Assembly (NCBI GenBank): GCA_947650365.1
Contig: OX393554.1
Span: forward strand, 35,435,137-35,499,136
DNA from: Chamaelirium japonicum
Taxonomy: Eukaryota; Streptophyta; Magnoliopsida; Liliales; Melanthiaceae
Length of the DNA stretch: 64,000 nt
Direction of reading: 5' to 3'
The notes beneath the pieces are model-generated. The model worked only from the letters and a program-made list of their open reading frames with translations. It was not told the origin of the DNA and searched no databases. Made by a program: the position numbers and the translations under genes. Below are positions 1-10,066 of the stretch, piece by piece. Numbering within the stretch: the stretch's first letter is position 1; the number at the start of each line of letters is the position of its first letter.

Positions 1-490
1 TCATCAGGGAAATAAAGCTTTCCAGACTTAGCCAAATTTCAGAGTGTAAGGAAGAATTTCCCTGATCACTAGGGAAATAGTGCCTTCCAGACTTAGTCAA
101 TTTCTGAGTGTAGAGAAAAATTTTCCTGGTCATCAGGGAAATAAAGCTTTCTAGACTTAGCCAAATTTCAGAATGTAGGGAATAATTTCCCTGATCACTA
201 GGGAAATAGTGCCTTCGAGACTTAGTCAATTTCTGAGTGTAGAAAAATTTCCCTGGTCATCAGGAAAATAAAGCTATCCAGACTTAGCCAAATTTCAGAG
301 TGTAAGGAAGAATTTCCCTGATCACTAGGGAAATAGTGCCTTCGAGACTTAGTCAATTTCTGAGTGTAGAGAAAAATTTCCCTGGTCATTAGGGAAATAA
401 AGCATCTCAGATTGAGCCAAATTTCAGAGTGTAAGGAAGAAAAATTTCCCTGGTCATCAGGAAAATAAAGCTTTCCAGACTTAGCCAAAT
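1..490. repeat. Degenerate tandem repeat, about 130-bp dimeric unit
   Basis: The blocks CATCAGGGAAATAAAGC and CACTAGGGAAATAGTGCC alternate. Each is followed by a shared 'AGACTTAG(C/T)CAA...TTTC(A/T)GA(G/A)TGTA' segment, giving half-units of about 65 bp and full units of about 130 bp, with nearly four full units. The copies differ by small indels. An open frame across it is a by-product of the repeat. The array begins at or before the window edge. From 491 to 606 I see nothing recognisable. Confidence 0.85.
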
Positions 491-611
491 TTTCGGTTTT
501 CTGGCTTTATGCAATATTTCAATGTCTACAGGATCGATTGCCAGTGAGCGTGAATAGGTCCATCATTTCCTTTATAGGAAACAGTTCAAGAATTTCTACG
601 CAGAGATTTTC

Positions 612-2093
612 TGATGTGGAACAGTGTGTGTTGACAGGGATTTTAAGATTCGTTGAGCAGCGACAGGGTCGCCAGGTTGCTCCGAGCCGAAATGGAAAAT
701 TAATTTAAACAAACAATATGGCTAATGGTTTTAGCAAAACCTAACAGGCACGCAAACAGGTATTCCAATCTTAATTAACCGAACAACAAATACTTGGTTA
801 TATCAGCAGGGTTCCACATGCAATGTCAAGGCTAATAACAAACAGGGTTAATCAGAATCTCACAACTCACCATTCAAAGTGGGCAGCAGTTTTGCATAGA
901 TAAAATATAAGAGAGTTGATCTTTGGTGTTACCCTCCAATATTGACCGGGGGAAAAAAGGAGACTCACCTACTGAGGGTTGTGGGGGACCTCAGGGATCT
1001 CAACTGGTGGCGGGGTCGATGTCGATGCGGGTTCCTCGGGTTGAGCCGGGGCTTGAGTGAGGGCCCGGAGTGCTAGTACGTTGGGATGTACGGGCGTGCC
1101 GGGATGCCACAGTTGGTGGTTCTCCGAAATTCCCAGCCGTACTTCCGCGTCTTTGGTGACGAGGTAGGTGATGCGCTCCACGTACTCCTTCACGTTCTCG
1201 CCGGTGCTGAACTGGAAGTCGAGGAAGGGGAACCGAATATCGAGGAATCCGTCTTCGTCGTCGATCAAGCCGTGATCAACATCGGGGTCGGCCATGCCAT
1301 CATGCTGAGGGAATGGGCTACCGGGGTGGGGAGGTGGTGTTCGGATTGGGGCGCGGGGAAGGGGAGGGGATCGGGGCGGATCGAATGAGGGAGTGGGGGT
1401 TCGGGATCGGATCGGGGGGTTTGGGGATCGGGCCGATCGGATGAGGGAGGAGGGAGGGGATCGGGGTGCTGGCAGAAGGAGGAGGGAGGGTCGGGGTGGC
1501 CGGCGGCACAGGGAGGCGAACCGGGGTCGGGTCGGGCGGCAACAACGTGAGGAAGGGAGGGGGAGGGTCGGGGTCGGGTTGGGCCGATGGTGCTGCGGGT
1601 GGGGTGGCCGGATCAAGCGGCAAGGGTCGCAGGGGGGGAGGGGCGTGTCGCATGGAGGCGGCGGGCTGGGCGCGGAGAGAGGGGGACGACGGGTCGGGCT
1701 GGGGACTCGGCCGGGGAAGAGGAAGGGATGAGGTAAGGGTTGGGCTAGGGTTTCACACGCCTAGTACCCACCTAGGGTTTCACACGCCTAGGGTTGGGAT
1801 TGGGGTTTCACACACCTCACCCTGGTTTCTCTCAACAAGTATGTAGAGGAAAACAAAATTTTATTTCATTCTTCAGTCCATCAAATGAAGAGACAATGGC
1901 CTTTAGAAAGGCGTACAACGACAGGTCCACACGGCCAACAGGCGAGGTAGGACTAAACACAAGTGCAAAAGATAAAGACACAAAAACAACATAGAAATGA
2001 AACGAAACAAATGATCACATCCACAAACTAGGCTGGCTCCTCCTGCGTTGGTACACGAGCCACGGATCCGACTCGAGGTAGATGTCCGCATCA
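612..2093 (-). repeat. 3' LTR of the outer chromovirus (1482 bp)
   Basis: It starts TGATGTGGAACAG and ends GATGTCCGCATCA, and matches 12414-15223 apart from the hAT insertion there. The middle is very GC- and purine-rich on the plus strand (1300-1730), followed by three copies of a 'GGGTTTCACACGCC'-like motif near 1750-1820. The last 79 bp (2015-2093) encode the integrase C-terminus. The spot matching the TATA region of the other LTR reads CCTTTAGAAAGG (near 1900), so the promoter core is mutated in this copy. Confidence 0.93.
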
Positions 2094-3454
2094 TTCTCCC
2101 GGGGTGAGAGAACTCGACCTGTCGAGTAAGGCTCGGTATGGCTCTCGTACAGCTCCAGCAGGCCTGGGTCCATCTGCTGGGGTCCCTGATGCTCAATCCA
2201 AGCGTCCTCAGAATGGGGCCTTCCTTTCCAGCAAACCAGGTACCGCCGGATCCCACCATCGTCTACCAGAGACAATCTCGTCATCCAGAATATTATCAAT
2301 GCCTTTTGCTGTATATGGTAGGGATATTTCTGGGAGTGGGGGTAGGGGGGGCACTCAGGGGCAGGGTCCAGGGTAGGCTCAACTATCAGTGGATTTCCAG
2401 GGTTAAAATATGGGCCATTATAAGCCACTAGATCTTTAATATTGAAGGTGGGACTGATGCCAAAACCCTTGGGTAATTCAATAAAATAAGCATTATCATT
2501 TATTTCTTTTAGAACCCGAAAAGAACCCGCACTGCGCGTATGTAGTTTCTTAACGGCTCCCGAAGGAAGTCGTTCCGGACGAATCCGGACCATCACATAA
2601 TCTCCCATACTGAAAGTCTGAACTCGTTTCCGGGCATCGGCCCTTAATTTATAGCTCGCATTGCTCTGTTCAATTTTTTTACTGATTTCCTTATGTAGTT
2701 CATGCACATGAGATGCAAAAGCAGATGCTGACTCGGAAATTCTATGATGCTCAGACATAGGAATAAGATCGACTGGTTGCCTAGGTTTGAACCCATGCAC
2801 GACTTCATGAGGACTCATACCGGTGGACATATTGACAGATGTATTATATGCAAACTCGGCTACTGACAGTTTCAGATCCCAAGTCTTAACGTGTTCACCC
2901 ATCAAGGTACGTACAAGGTTTCCCGGACTCCTATTGACAACTTCAGTCTGGTCATCGGTCTGGGAATGGAAGAGCGTGGAGAACTAGAGCCTGGTGCCCA
3001 GCTTGTGCCATAGGATTTTCCAACAGAAACTGATGATCTTGACATCCTTGTTGGGCATAATGATTTCAGGCAATCCGTGTAACTTCATGACGCCATCGGA
3101 CGTCCTGGAACAAGGGAGGAAATGGATCACCTCAGAGAATCGGTCTACGAAGATTAGGACTGAATCATGCTCCTTGAAAATTTTCTTAGCTAGGGTTGAT
3201 TGTTGTTCGGCCGGATTACTCTTTGGTTGGGAGGGACCCAGTTTGACCTTCCTGTCCTTATGCTCAAATAGGCACATGTTTGAACGGCCATAAATAAGAA
3301 CATTATTGTCAAACAGACAAGGTCGTCCCAGAATGACTTGACCCGCATCCATGGTCAGAATATCACACCATGTTTTGTCTGGGTAAACATTGATCCGGGG
3401 GACCTGATAGGGTCGAGGGTAGGGGACGGCCTTGAGGCCAGTCTTAGAGATCAC
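2015..3454 (-). pseudogene. Protease-integrase fusion remnant with chromodomain
   Basis: Reading from 3454 down, the frame gives the protease C-terminal half ([18 protein letters not shown]). It then jumps, in frame, at about residue 90 into the integrase core (KEHDSVLIFVDRFS). RT, RNase H and the integrase zinc finger and first catalytic Asp are absent. The second DDE position reads PNKD instead of the SDRD seen in the inner element, so that Asp is lost too; the Glu in QTEVVNR remains. A TAG at 2984-2986 interrupts the frame. Beyond it run the GMSPHEVVHGFKPRQP region, the beta-barrel part (GDYVMVRIRPERLP) and a chromodomain-like tail (RRYLVCWKGRP). The tail ends inside the 3' LTR. It cannot encode an active enzyme. 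Confidence 0.9.
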
Positions 3455-3890
3455 GGTTGATCACACGGCATTGATGCAACTACTGCTATCAACGATGACC
3501 TTACAGTTCTTATCCCCAATCTTTGTGAACGTGTGGGAAATGGCAGTACGCCTCCAGTTATCTTGATCCTTGGGTTGGGACAGGACGCACCTAACAACTG
3601 ACATGGAGGGAAATCACATTGGTCTAAGGGAAGTCAAGATGGCTTCGTCATCGTCATCAAAGTCTCCATCTTCTTCTCCAGCTTGATAGATGAATTCTGC
3701 CTCTCTGGACTCTATCACTTCAATGAGATTGTCATCAATAATGTTGACTTTGACATGGCTTGCACAGTTTGCGGCCACATGTCCGTAGCCTTGGCATTTA
3801 CAACACATGATGAGGGGACTTACTTTGGAGAAGTCTTTCTCATTGCTTCGACTGGTGGAGTCGGCTCTTGGTTGGGATTGGTTGGGGTAG
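3455..3890 (-). pseudogene. Gag C-terminus and protease N-terminus of the outer chromovirus
   Basis: This is the downstream half of the split outer gag, in the same frame as 2015-3454. It carries one zinc knuckle, CCKCQGYGHVAANC (C-x2-C-x4-H-x4-C), an acidic stretch, a TGA at 3614-3616, then the protease active-site region reading VIVDSSSCINAV, and a second TGA just before 3454. The upstream half lies at 11415-12211 on the far side of the inner element. The inner insertion plus target duplication totals 7524 bp, a multiple of three, so the two halves are still in the same numerical frame. Confidence 0.87.
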
Positions 3891-5233
3891 TGATGCAAAA
3901 CGATGCAAATGACGAAATGTTATTAATTAATCGAGCAGGCAGGGCTTACTATTAATTTTGATACCGCGCGAGAAAATTAATTCAAATAAAGAACACGGGC
4001 AGATGCATTGGGAACTACTGTAACAGTGCCGATCGATTTCAGTATCAGGCGATAAAAGACAATCCTAATAGTCCTACTTGCAATATCTAGATTAACAGCG
4101 CTACAGGCAGGTGAACACTCAATCTCACAATGGGGCAGCAATTGGCAAAGATAATAGACTAGAGAACCAATCTGGTGAAACACGATAGTACCTGGGCGAG
4201 GAGGGAAATCCGTAATATGAGTTGCAGATGATGGCGCAGGCACGTATTCCTCCACGCTTCCTCTTCCGAGTCGCGGAAGGGGAAGTTGATGTCGAGGCCC
4301 CTTCACAGACTCCTCCACGCTCTCTCCCTCCGAGTCGGGAGGGGGAAGTTGTTGTCGAGGTACCCTTCTTCGTCTTCAATCATTCACGATGGCGGGTGGG
4401 CCGGATCCGATCGAATCGAATTGCGCGAGAGGCCGAGAGGGAATGGATCGGGCAACGAGGGGAGAAGGGAGGGGTTTCAGGCAGTAGGGGCTGGGGGTCG
4501 GGTCGGCTGGGGTTTGGGACCGGAGGCAGCGACAGGAGGGGGGTCGGAGTGGACCAGGGAGAGGGGCCGGGCCGAATAGGGAAAGGGGAAAGGGCTGGGC
4601 GGCTGGGGTTTTGGGACCGGCGGCAGCAGCAGGGGGGGGAAGGAGGAGGGGTGACCGGGTGGGGCTGGGCGGGTAGGCAGCAGCAGCAGCAAGGGGGAGA
4701 GGAAGGGGGGCGATCGGGTGGGGCTTGGGCGGGTAGGCAGCAGCAGCAAGGGGGAGAGGAAGGGGGGGAATCGGGTGGGGCTTGGGCGGGTAGGCAGCAG
4801 CAGCAAGGGGGAGAGGAGGGCGGCGGCTAGGTGAGGGAGAGGAGAGGAGAAGGAGGGTTAGGGTTTCCAGTTTAGGGTTTCACACGCCTAATACTGGACC
4901 TAGGGTTTCACATACCTAGGCTTGGGTTTGGGGTTTCACACGCCTCACCCTGGTTCTCTCAACACGCATGTGGAGGAAACAGAAAATTTTATTATTCATC
5001 AGTGCCATTACATGTCCATGGGCAGGCCTATATAAAGGCTGCGATAAACAAGCGAAAGTCCCTGACAGCTGAGGTGGGACTAAATAACATAATGCAAAAA
5101 CCAAAACAAATAAATAACGATAATAAATAAACGATCTCCATCATGGTGCTGACTGTCCGATCAGAGCCATAAGCTCAGGTGGCGCCTCCTGCGCTGGTAC
5201 ACGCGCCAGGGGCGCTGCTCGATGTCCTCATCA
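3891..5233 (-). repeat. 3' LTR of the inner chromovirus (1343 bp)
   Basis: It is a direct repeat of 10067-11409. It contains a GC-rich tandem segment at about 4611-4825 (units of about 60 bp, each with a CAGCAGCAGCAAGGGGGAGAGG core, three to four copies), 'GGGTTTCACA(C/T)(G/A)CCT' repeats near 4865-4945, and a minus-strand TATA motif (plus-strand CCTATATAAAGG near 5030). Its last 73 bp encode the end of integrase. It differs from the other LTR by point changes and compensating 1-bp indels in G-runs. Confidence 0.95.
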
Positions 5234-6519
5234 TTCTCCCGGGGTGGGAGAGAGGTCGACTCCGTCGAGTAAGGCTCAGTGCGGCTCTCGTATAGCTCCA
5301 GCAGGTCCGGGTCAAGCCGTTGCAGTTCTTCTCGTTCCATCCATGTATCATCAGATGGGGGTTTTCCTTTCCAGCGAATCAGGTACCTCCGAGTTCCACC
5401 GTCTCTACCAGAGATGATCTCGTCATCTAGAATTTTATCAATGCCGTCTGCTGTGGGATTTGGGATATTTTGGGGTAGTGGAGGTAAAGGGTTGCTCTCA
5501 GAAACAGGATCCAGGGTAGGCTCTACCAGAGGGTTACTAGGGTTGAAATTTGGGCCTTTGTAGGCCACTAAATCTTCGATATTGAAAGTCGGACTAATGC
5601 CAAAACCCTCAGGGAGGTCAATAACATAGGCATTGTCATTTATCTTCCTTAGGATCCGAAAGGGGCCGGCACTGCGTGCATGTAGTTTCTTAACGGTCCC
5701 CGGTGGGAACCGTTCCGGTCGGAGCCGGACCATCACATAATCCCCGATGTTAAAAGTTTGAGCTCGTTTTCGGGCATCGGCTCGTAATTTATAGTCAGCA
5801 TTGCTCTGCTCAATTTTGTTACTGATTTCTTTATGTAGTTCATGCATATGTGATGCAAATGCAGATGCAGACTCAGAGACTCTATGATGATTAGCCATGG
5901 GAATGAGATCTATGGGTTGCCTAGGTTTAAAACCATGGACAATTTCATGTGGACTCATGCCAGTAGTTCTATTAACAGATGAATTATATGCAAACTCGGC
6001 TATTGACAGTTTCAGATCCCAACTCCCAACGTGTTCACCCACTAACGTTCGCAGAAGGTTCCCCAAGCTCCGGTTGACTACCTCGGTTTGACCGTCGGTT
6101 TGGGGGTGGAATGCCATGGAAAACTGGAGCTTTGTTCCTAATTTATGCCAGAGAGTCTTCCAGAAGAAACTGGTAAATTTGACATCTCGATCCGACACGA
6201 TGGTCTTGGGCAACCCATGTAACCTCACGATGCCATCAAAGAAGATTTTCGCGACGTGGGACGCATCGGAAGTTTTTGAGCATGGGAGGAAATGAGCCAT
6301 TTTAGAGAACCGGTCTACCACTACCAAGACCGAGTCATGTTTACGCAGGGTTTTCGGGAGGCCGAGTACGAAGTCCATACTAATATCCTGCCAGGGGCAG
6401 TTAGGAACTGGGAGAGGGGTGTACAAGCCAGTGTTTTGCTTTCTCTGTTTGGCCAGTTGACAAGTATGACACCTACCCACATGTCTGGCGACATCACGTT
6501 TCAGGCTCGGCCAATAAAA
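5161..6519 (-). pseudogene. Integrase core and chromodomain of the inner chromovirus
   Basis: This is the downstream part of pol, in frame with 6520-7548 but separated from it by TGA at 6520-6522. It opens with FYWPSLKRDVARHVGRC and the second zinc-finger pair CHTC. The DDE catalytic residues are all visible: D in DISMDFVLGLP, D in VSDRDVKFTS, E in TDGQTEVVNRS. A basic DNA-binding region follows (GDYVMVRLRPERFPPG). The chromodomain lies in the last 120 residues (RRYLIRWKGKPPSDDTW) and the protein ends RRRRHLSLWL within the 3' LTR. Chromodomains of this group bind modified histone and steer integration. Apart from the upstream stop this piece is uninterrupted (about 450 residues), the best-preserved part of the element. 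Confidence 0.92.
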
Positions 6520-7548
6520 TCAGCACTCGATGGCTTCGATGGTCTTGTTAACGCCAAAATGGCCAGCAAGACCACCCGCATGAAGCTCCCAAATAAGGAA
6601 TTCACGAAGGGATGTTCGGGGGACACACAGTCGACGGCCGCGGAAGAGGTACCCGTCTTGCACGAGGTATCCATCTATTTCTTGAACTGTGTCGTCGGCT
6701 AGTGCCGCATAGACTTCGCCGAAATCGGGACACGACTCGTATTCGGCCCTCACTCTTTCAAAACCTTCGACCGAAGCGGTCAACCTAGACAGAACGAACA
6801 TGCGGCGACTGAGGGCATCGGCCGCTTTGTTTTCTACTCCAGCTTTATGGCGCAGGGTGAAAGTGTAGTCTTGGAGGAACTCAACCCAGCGACCATGCCG
6901 TGCGTTCAGCTTCTTCTGCGAGTAGATGTACCGCAGGGCTTCATGGTCGGAATAGATAACGAATTCTTGGGGAAGTAGATAGTGTCGCCAGTGGCGGAGT
7001 GATTGGATCACCGCATAGAATTCCTTATCATAAGTGGAGTATCGCTGTCGAGCTTCATTCAGCTTCTCGCTAAAATATGCGACAGGATGACCTTCTTGGG
7101 AGAGGACGCCCCCAATGCCGATTCCGGAGGCGTCACAAGCTACTTCGAAGACTTTGGTGAAATCTGGGAGGCGCATCACAGGGGCCTCAACCATTCGCTT
7201 TTTGATTTCCAGAAAGGCCCTAGTGGCCGCATTCGTCCATTCAAACTCGCCCTTCCTCAGGCAGTCTGTGATTGGGGCCGTAATGGTACTGAACCCCTTA
7301 ATGAACCTCCTATAAAAGGTGGCGAGACCGTGGAAACTTCGGACATCCCGGATGTTTTTGGGCTCAGGCCATTCTTCAATTGCGCGGACCTTCTCTGGGT
7401 CGGCAGAAACCCCGTTGATAGACACGACAAAACCAAGGAAGTGGACTTCGGTGGTGAGGAAGGTGCACTTTTTAGGATTGGCGAACAGCTCTTCCTTTCT
7501 TAGCACGGCACAGACTTGCCGGAGGTGGTCTAAATGATGCGCTTGGGA
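6520..7548 (-). pseudogene. RT C-terminus, RNase H and integrase zinc-finger start
   Basis: Continues pol after the TAG at 7549-7551. It shows the RT thumb/connection (NPKKCTFLTTEVHFLGFVVS), then RNase H with the DASGIGIGGVL, KEFYAVIQSLRHWRHYLL and IYSDHEAL motifs and the ADALSRR terminus. The integrase H-x4-H pair follows (HAGGLAGHFGVNKT) before the TGA at 6520-6522. That TGA replaces what is probably an Arg codon (CGA to TGA, as expected from cytosine deamination). Confidence 0.9.
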
Positions 7549-8556
7549 CTAACTATAAATGAGTATGTCATCAAAGTACACCACCAGAAATTTTCCCATG
7601 AAAGGGCGGAGTACTTGTGTCATGACTCTCATGAACGTGCTAGGCGCATTGGTCAGTCCGAACGGCATAACCATCCATTCGTACAGCCCGTCCTTAGTCT
7701 TAAATGTCGTCTTCCACTCATCTCCCGGGCGAATGCGAATTTGGTGGTAACCACTCTTCAAGTCAACTTTGGAGAAGACTGTGGCTCCAGACATCAGGTC
7801 TAACATATCATCCAGACGAGGGATAGGGAAACGGTATTTGACTGTTATCTTATTGATAGCTCGGTTGTCTACGCACATGCGCCAGGTTCCATCCTTCTTG
7901 GGTGTAAGCAGAGCTGGAACCGCGCAAGGGCTCATGCTTTCTTTGATGAAACCCTTTTTCAGTAAGTCATCAACCTGCCGTTTCAACGCGGCATGTTCTG
8001 TAGGGTTCATTCGGTAGTGGGGCAGGTTGGGGAGGCTGGATCCAGGAACCAAGTCGATGGCGTGTTGTATGTCACACATCGGGGGTAAGTGGTCTGGGAG
8101 GTCCTCAGGGAAGACATCGGCGAACTCTCTCAGTACTGGGGCAACCTCTAGGGGAACAACTTGGGTGGACTCTCTAGGAACTTCCCGGGCTGCAAGGATC
8201 ATGATTGGGGCCCCTTTTTCCAGTTCGAGGCTCAATTCTTTGGCCCCGATAAAACTAACATTGCTGGTTTTCTTCTTGGAAGTGGGCTGTTGCGCAGGCT
8301 GACCACTCTTGGGTTGAGAGGGTAACAATTTAATCTTCTTGCCTTCATGTTCAAACATGCACATGTTGGATCGGCCGTAGATGAGAACATCGTTGTCGAA
8401 GAGCCAGGGCCGTCCTAGTATAACTTGACCCACATCCATTGTCAAAACGTCACACCAGATCTTCTCCTGGTAGGCATTGAAGTTTATGGGGACCAAACAT
8501 CTCTGTTTGACCTCCATTGCCGTAGAATTGATCCAGGAGACTTGGTATGGTCGGGG
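7549..8556 (-). pseudogene. Protease C-terminus and reverse transcriptase
   Basis: The frame begins after a 1-bp deletion near 8557, found by comparison with the outer element's matching protease segment. It shows the protease C-terminal motif [18 protein letters not shown], a linker, and RT fingers and palm: [47 protein letters not shown] and the catalytic YFDDILIYS. The TAG at 7549-7551 follows directly after YFDDILIYS, where relatives usually have Lys. The catalytic aspartates are intact, so inactivation comes only from the stops and frameshifts. Confidence 0.92.
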
Positions 8557-9392
8557 ACGGGAACTGCCTTCAACCTAGTCTTGGAGATCACGGCAGACGA
8601 AACTGCGTTAACGCAACTTTCACTGTCGATGATCACTTTGCAGTTCTTATCTCCGATTCGGGTAAAGGTGTGAAAGATGTTGGTACGCCTCCAATCATCT
8701 TGTTCTTTGGGTTGGGACAACGCGCACCTAACAACGGCCAATTCAGTGGGGGCTGTGCGCCTAAGGCAACCTAGGGTAACGTCATCGCCCTCTTCATCAA
8801 AGTCTCCTTCATCGTCATCAGCTTGGTAAACGAACCCATCCACGTCTGACTCCAAAGCCTCCACAGGTGTGCCGTCAATGATGTTGATTTTGACGGGGCT
8901 AGGGCAATTCGCAGCCACGTGCCCATAACCCTGACACTTGTAGCATTTGATGAGGGGACTGACTTTGGAAAAGTCCCTCTCAGGGCCTTTACCACGACTG
9001 TCCCTTTCGTTGTTCCGACTCGTGGAGTCTGTCCTGGGTTGGGATTGGTTGGGATTAGGCCGACTCGGATAATTGCTCGAGGAAGAACGTGGGGCATGAC
9101 TTCGGGAATCTTGGCCCCGATGAGACTGGGTGGACCTAAAGCTATCGAGATCTTGCACTAACGCGTAGGCCCTTTCTAACTCCGTAACATCACGAGCGAG
9201 AAGCTCGTTCCTCAGGTCCTCTCTTAGGCCTGACCGAAAGTGGGATAAAATCTGAACAGGGGTCTCAGTCCCTAGAACGTTGCAGCGGGTCAAGAACTCG
9301 TCAAACTTGGCGACGTAGTTTCTCGCTGACTTGTTACCTTGGGTGAATTGATGCCACTGATCTAAGAGACGCGCTTGATAGGACGGTGGCAC
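8484..9392 (-). pseudogene. Gag C-terminal half and protease start of the inner chromovirus
   Basis: About 300 residues in a frame different from both neighbours. It contains the gag segment YQARLLDQWHQFTQGNKSA, an Arg/Ser-rich stretch and the zinc knuckle CYKCQGYGHVAANC. After an acidic region comes the protease active-site loop, which reads VIIDSESCVNA: the Gly or Ser expected after Asp-Ser is Glu, consistent with one G-to-A change. The frame runs out at 8484 after the 1-bp deletion near 8557. The overlap with the next pol piece is a consequence of that frameshift. Confidence 0.88.
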
Positions 9393-9426
9393 GTATTTCC
9401 CAGGTCAGTTCGTTTTTCAGGTCAGT

Positions 9427-9915
9427 TCATATTTCCCAGGTCAGACGTAGTCTCTCGCTGCCAGTCAGTTCGTTTTTCATGGCTACCCAGGTGTCGATGG
9501 GGTCTTGGGTTCGGGCCACTCTCAGGGCCTCAACGTTAGTCCAGTACTGACTGGCAGGGCCACTGAGTTTCATTGCAGCAAAACGGACCTTCCGGGGTTC
9601 CGTTAATGGGTACCAGGCGAAATACCGGTCCATGGATTGGAGCCAGTCTAGGAAGAATTGGGGATCATGCCGACCATCGAAAACGGGCACTTCAAGCCTG
9701 ATGCTCCGGAGATATTGTTCATCCGGATCTTGATTGTTCTGCCAAGGTGGCCGAAAATCTTGAGGGTCCACGGGTGGGGGAGTTCGAGGTGGAACTTGAT
9801 CCAGACGGTCAAAACGGGCATTGGTATCGCGCTGGTAAGCTGCGAAGTTTAGGTTCATTGTGGCAATCCCCTGAGCTAACTCAGCGAGTGTTCTAGCTAG
9901 GGCGTCGGGATCCAT
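9427..9915 (-). pseudogene. Gag N-terminal half of the inner chromovirus
   Basis: The start is taken at the ATG whose complement lies at 9913-9915 (MDPDALARTLAELAQG), because the outer element's gag starts MDPEVLTRALAELAQG at the equivalent spot. The gag core has VPVFDGRHDPQFFLDWLQSM, RYFAWYPLTEP and ASQYWTNVEAL. The frame then enters a 70-90-bp scrambled stretch (about 9394-9475) with repeated CAGGTCAGTTC and TTCGTTTTTCA words, and terminates. The codons upstream of this ATG read through leader sequence and are probably not translated. Confidence 0.88.
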
Positions 9916-10045
9916 GGTGCAACTGTCAGACTCACTAGACTCCCCTAACAGATATGGCCTACCGTTACGGGTTGGCATGCACACGCGACGACAACTAATG
10001 CAGAGGAAATAATGAAATATGATAAATGCAGGGTTCTTATCTAAT

Positions 10046-10063
10046 AACCATGCTCTGATACCA
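10046..10063 (-). other. Primer-binding site, initiator tRNA-Met type
   Basis: On the minus strand it reads TGGTATCAGAGCATGGTT, three bases inside the 5' LTR end. This is the classical complement of the plant initiator tRNA-Met 3' end, where minus-strand DNA synthesis is primed. It fixes the element's orientation and the LTR boundary. Confidence 0.93.
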
Positions 10064-10066
10064 AAA

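Noticed and set aside
969..1846. Pro/Arg- or Gly-rich frames in the GC-rich LTR block, also at 4222-4830, 10398-11010 and 12771-13531
   Set aside because: They lie inside LTRs on both strands, and arise from G/C-run composition. No start context or domain.
10046..10063. tRNA-Met-like match
   Set aside because: Only 18 bases matching the tRNA 3' end are present, next to an LTR. This is a primer site, not a tRNA gene. The same applies at 12393-12410.
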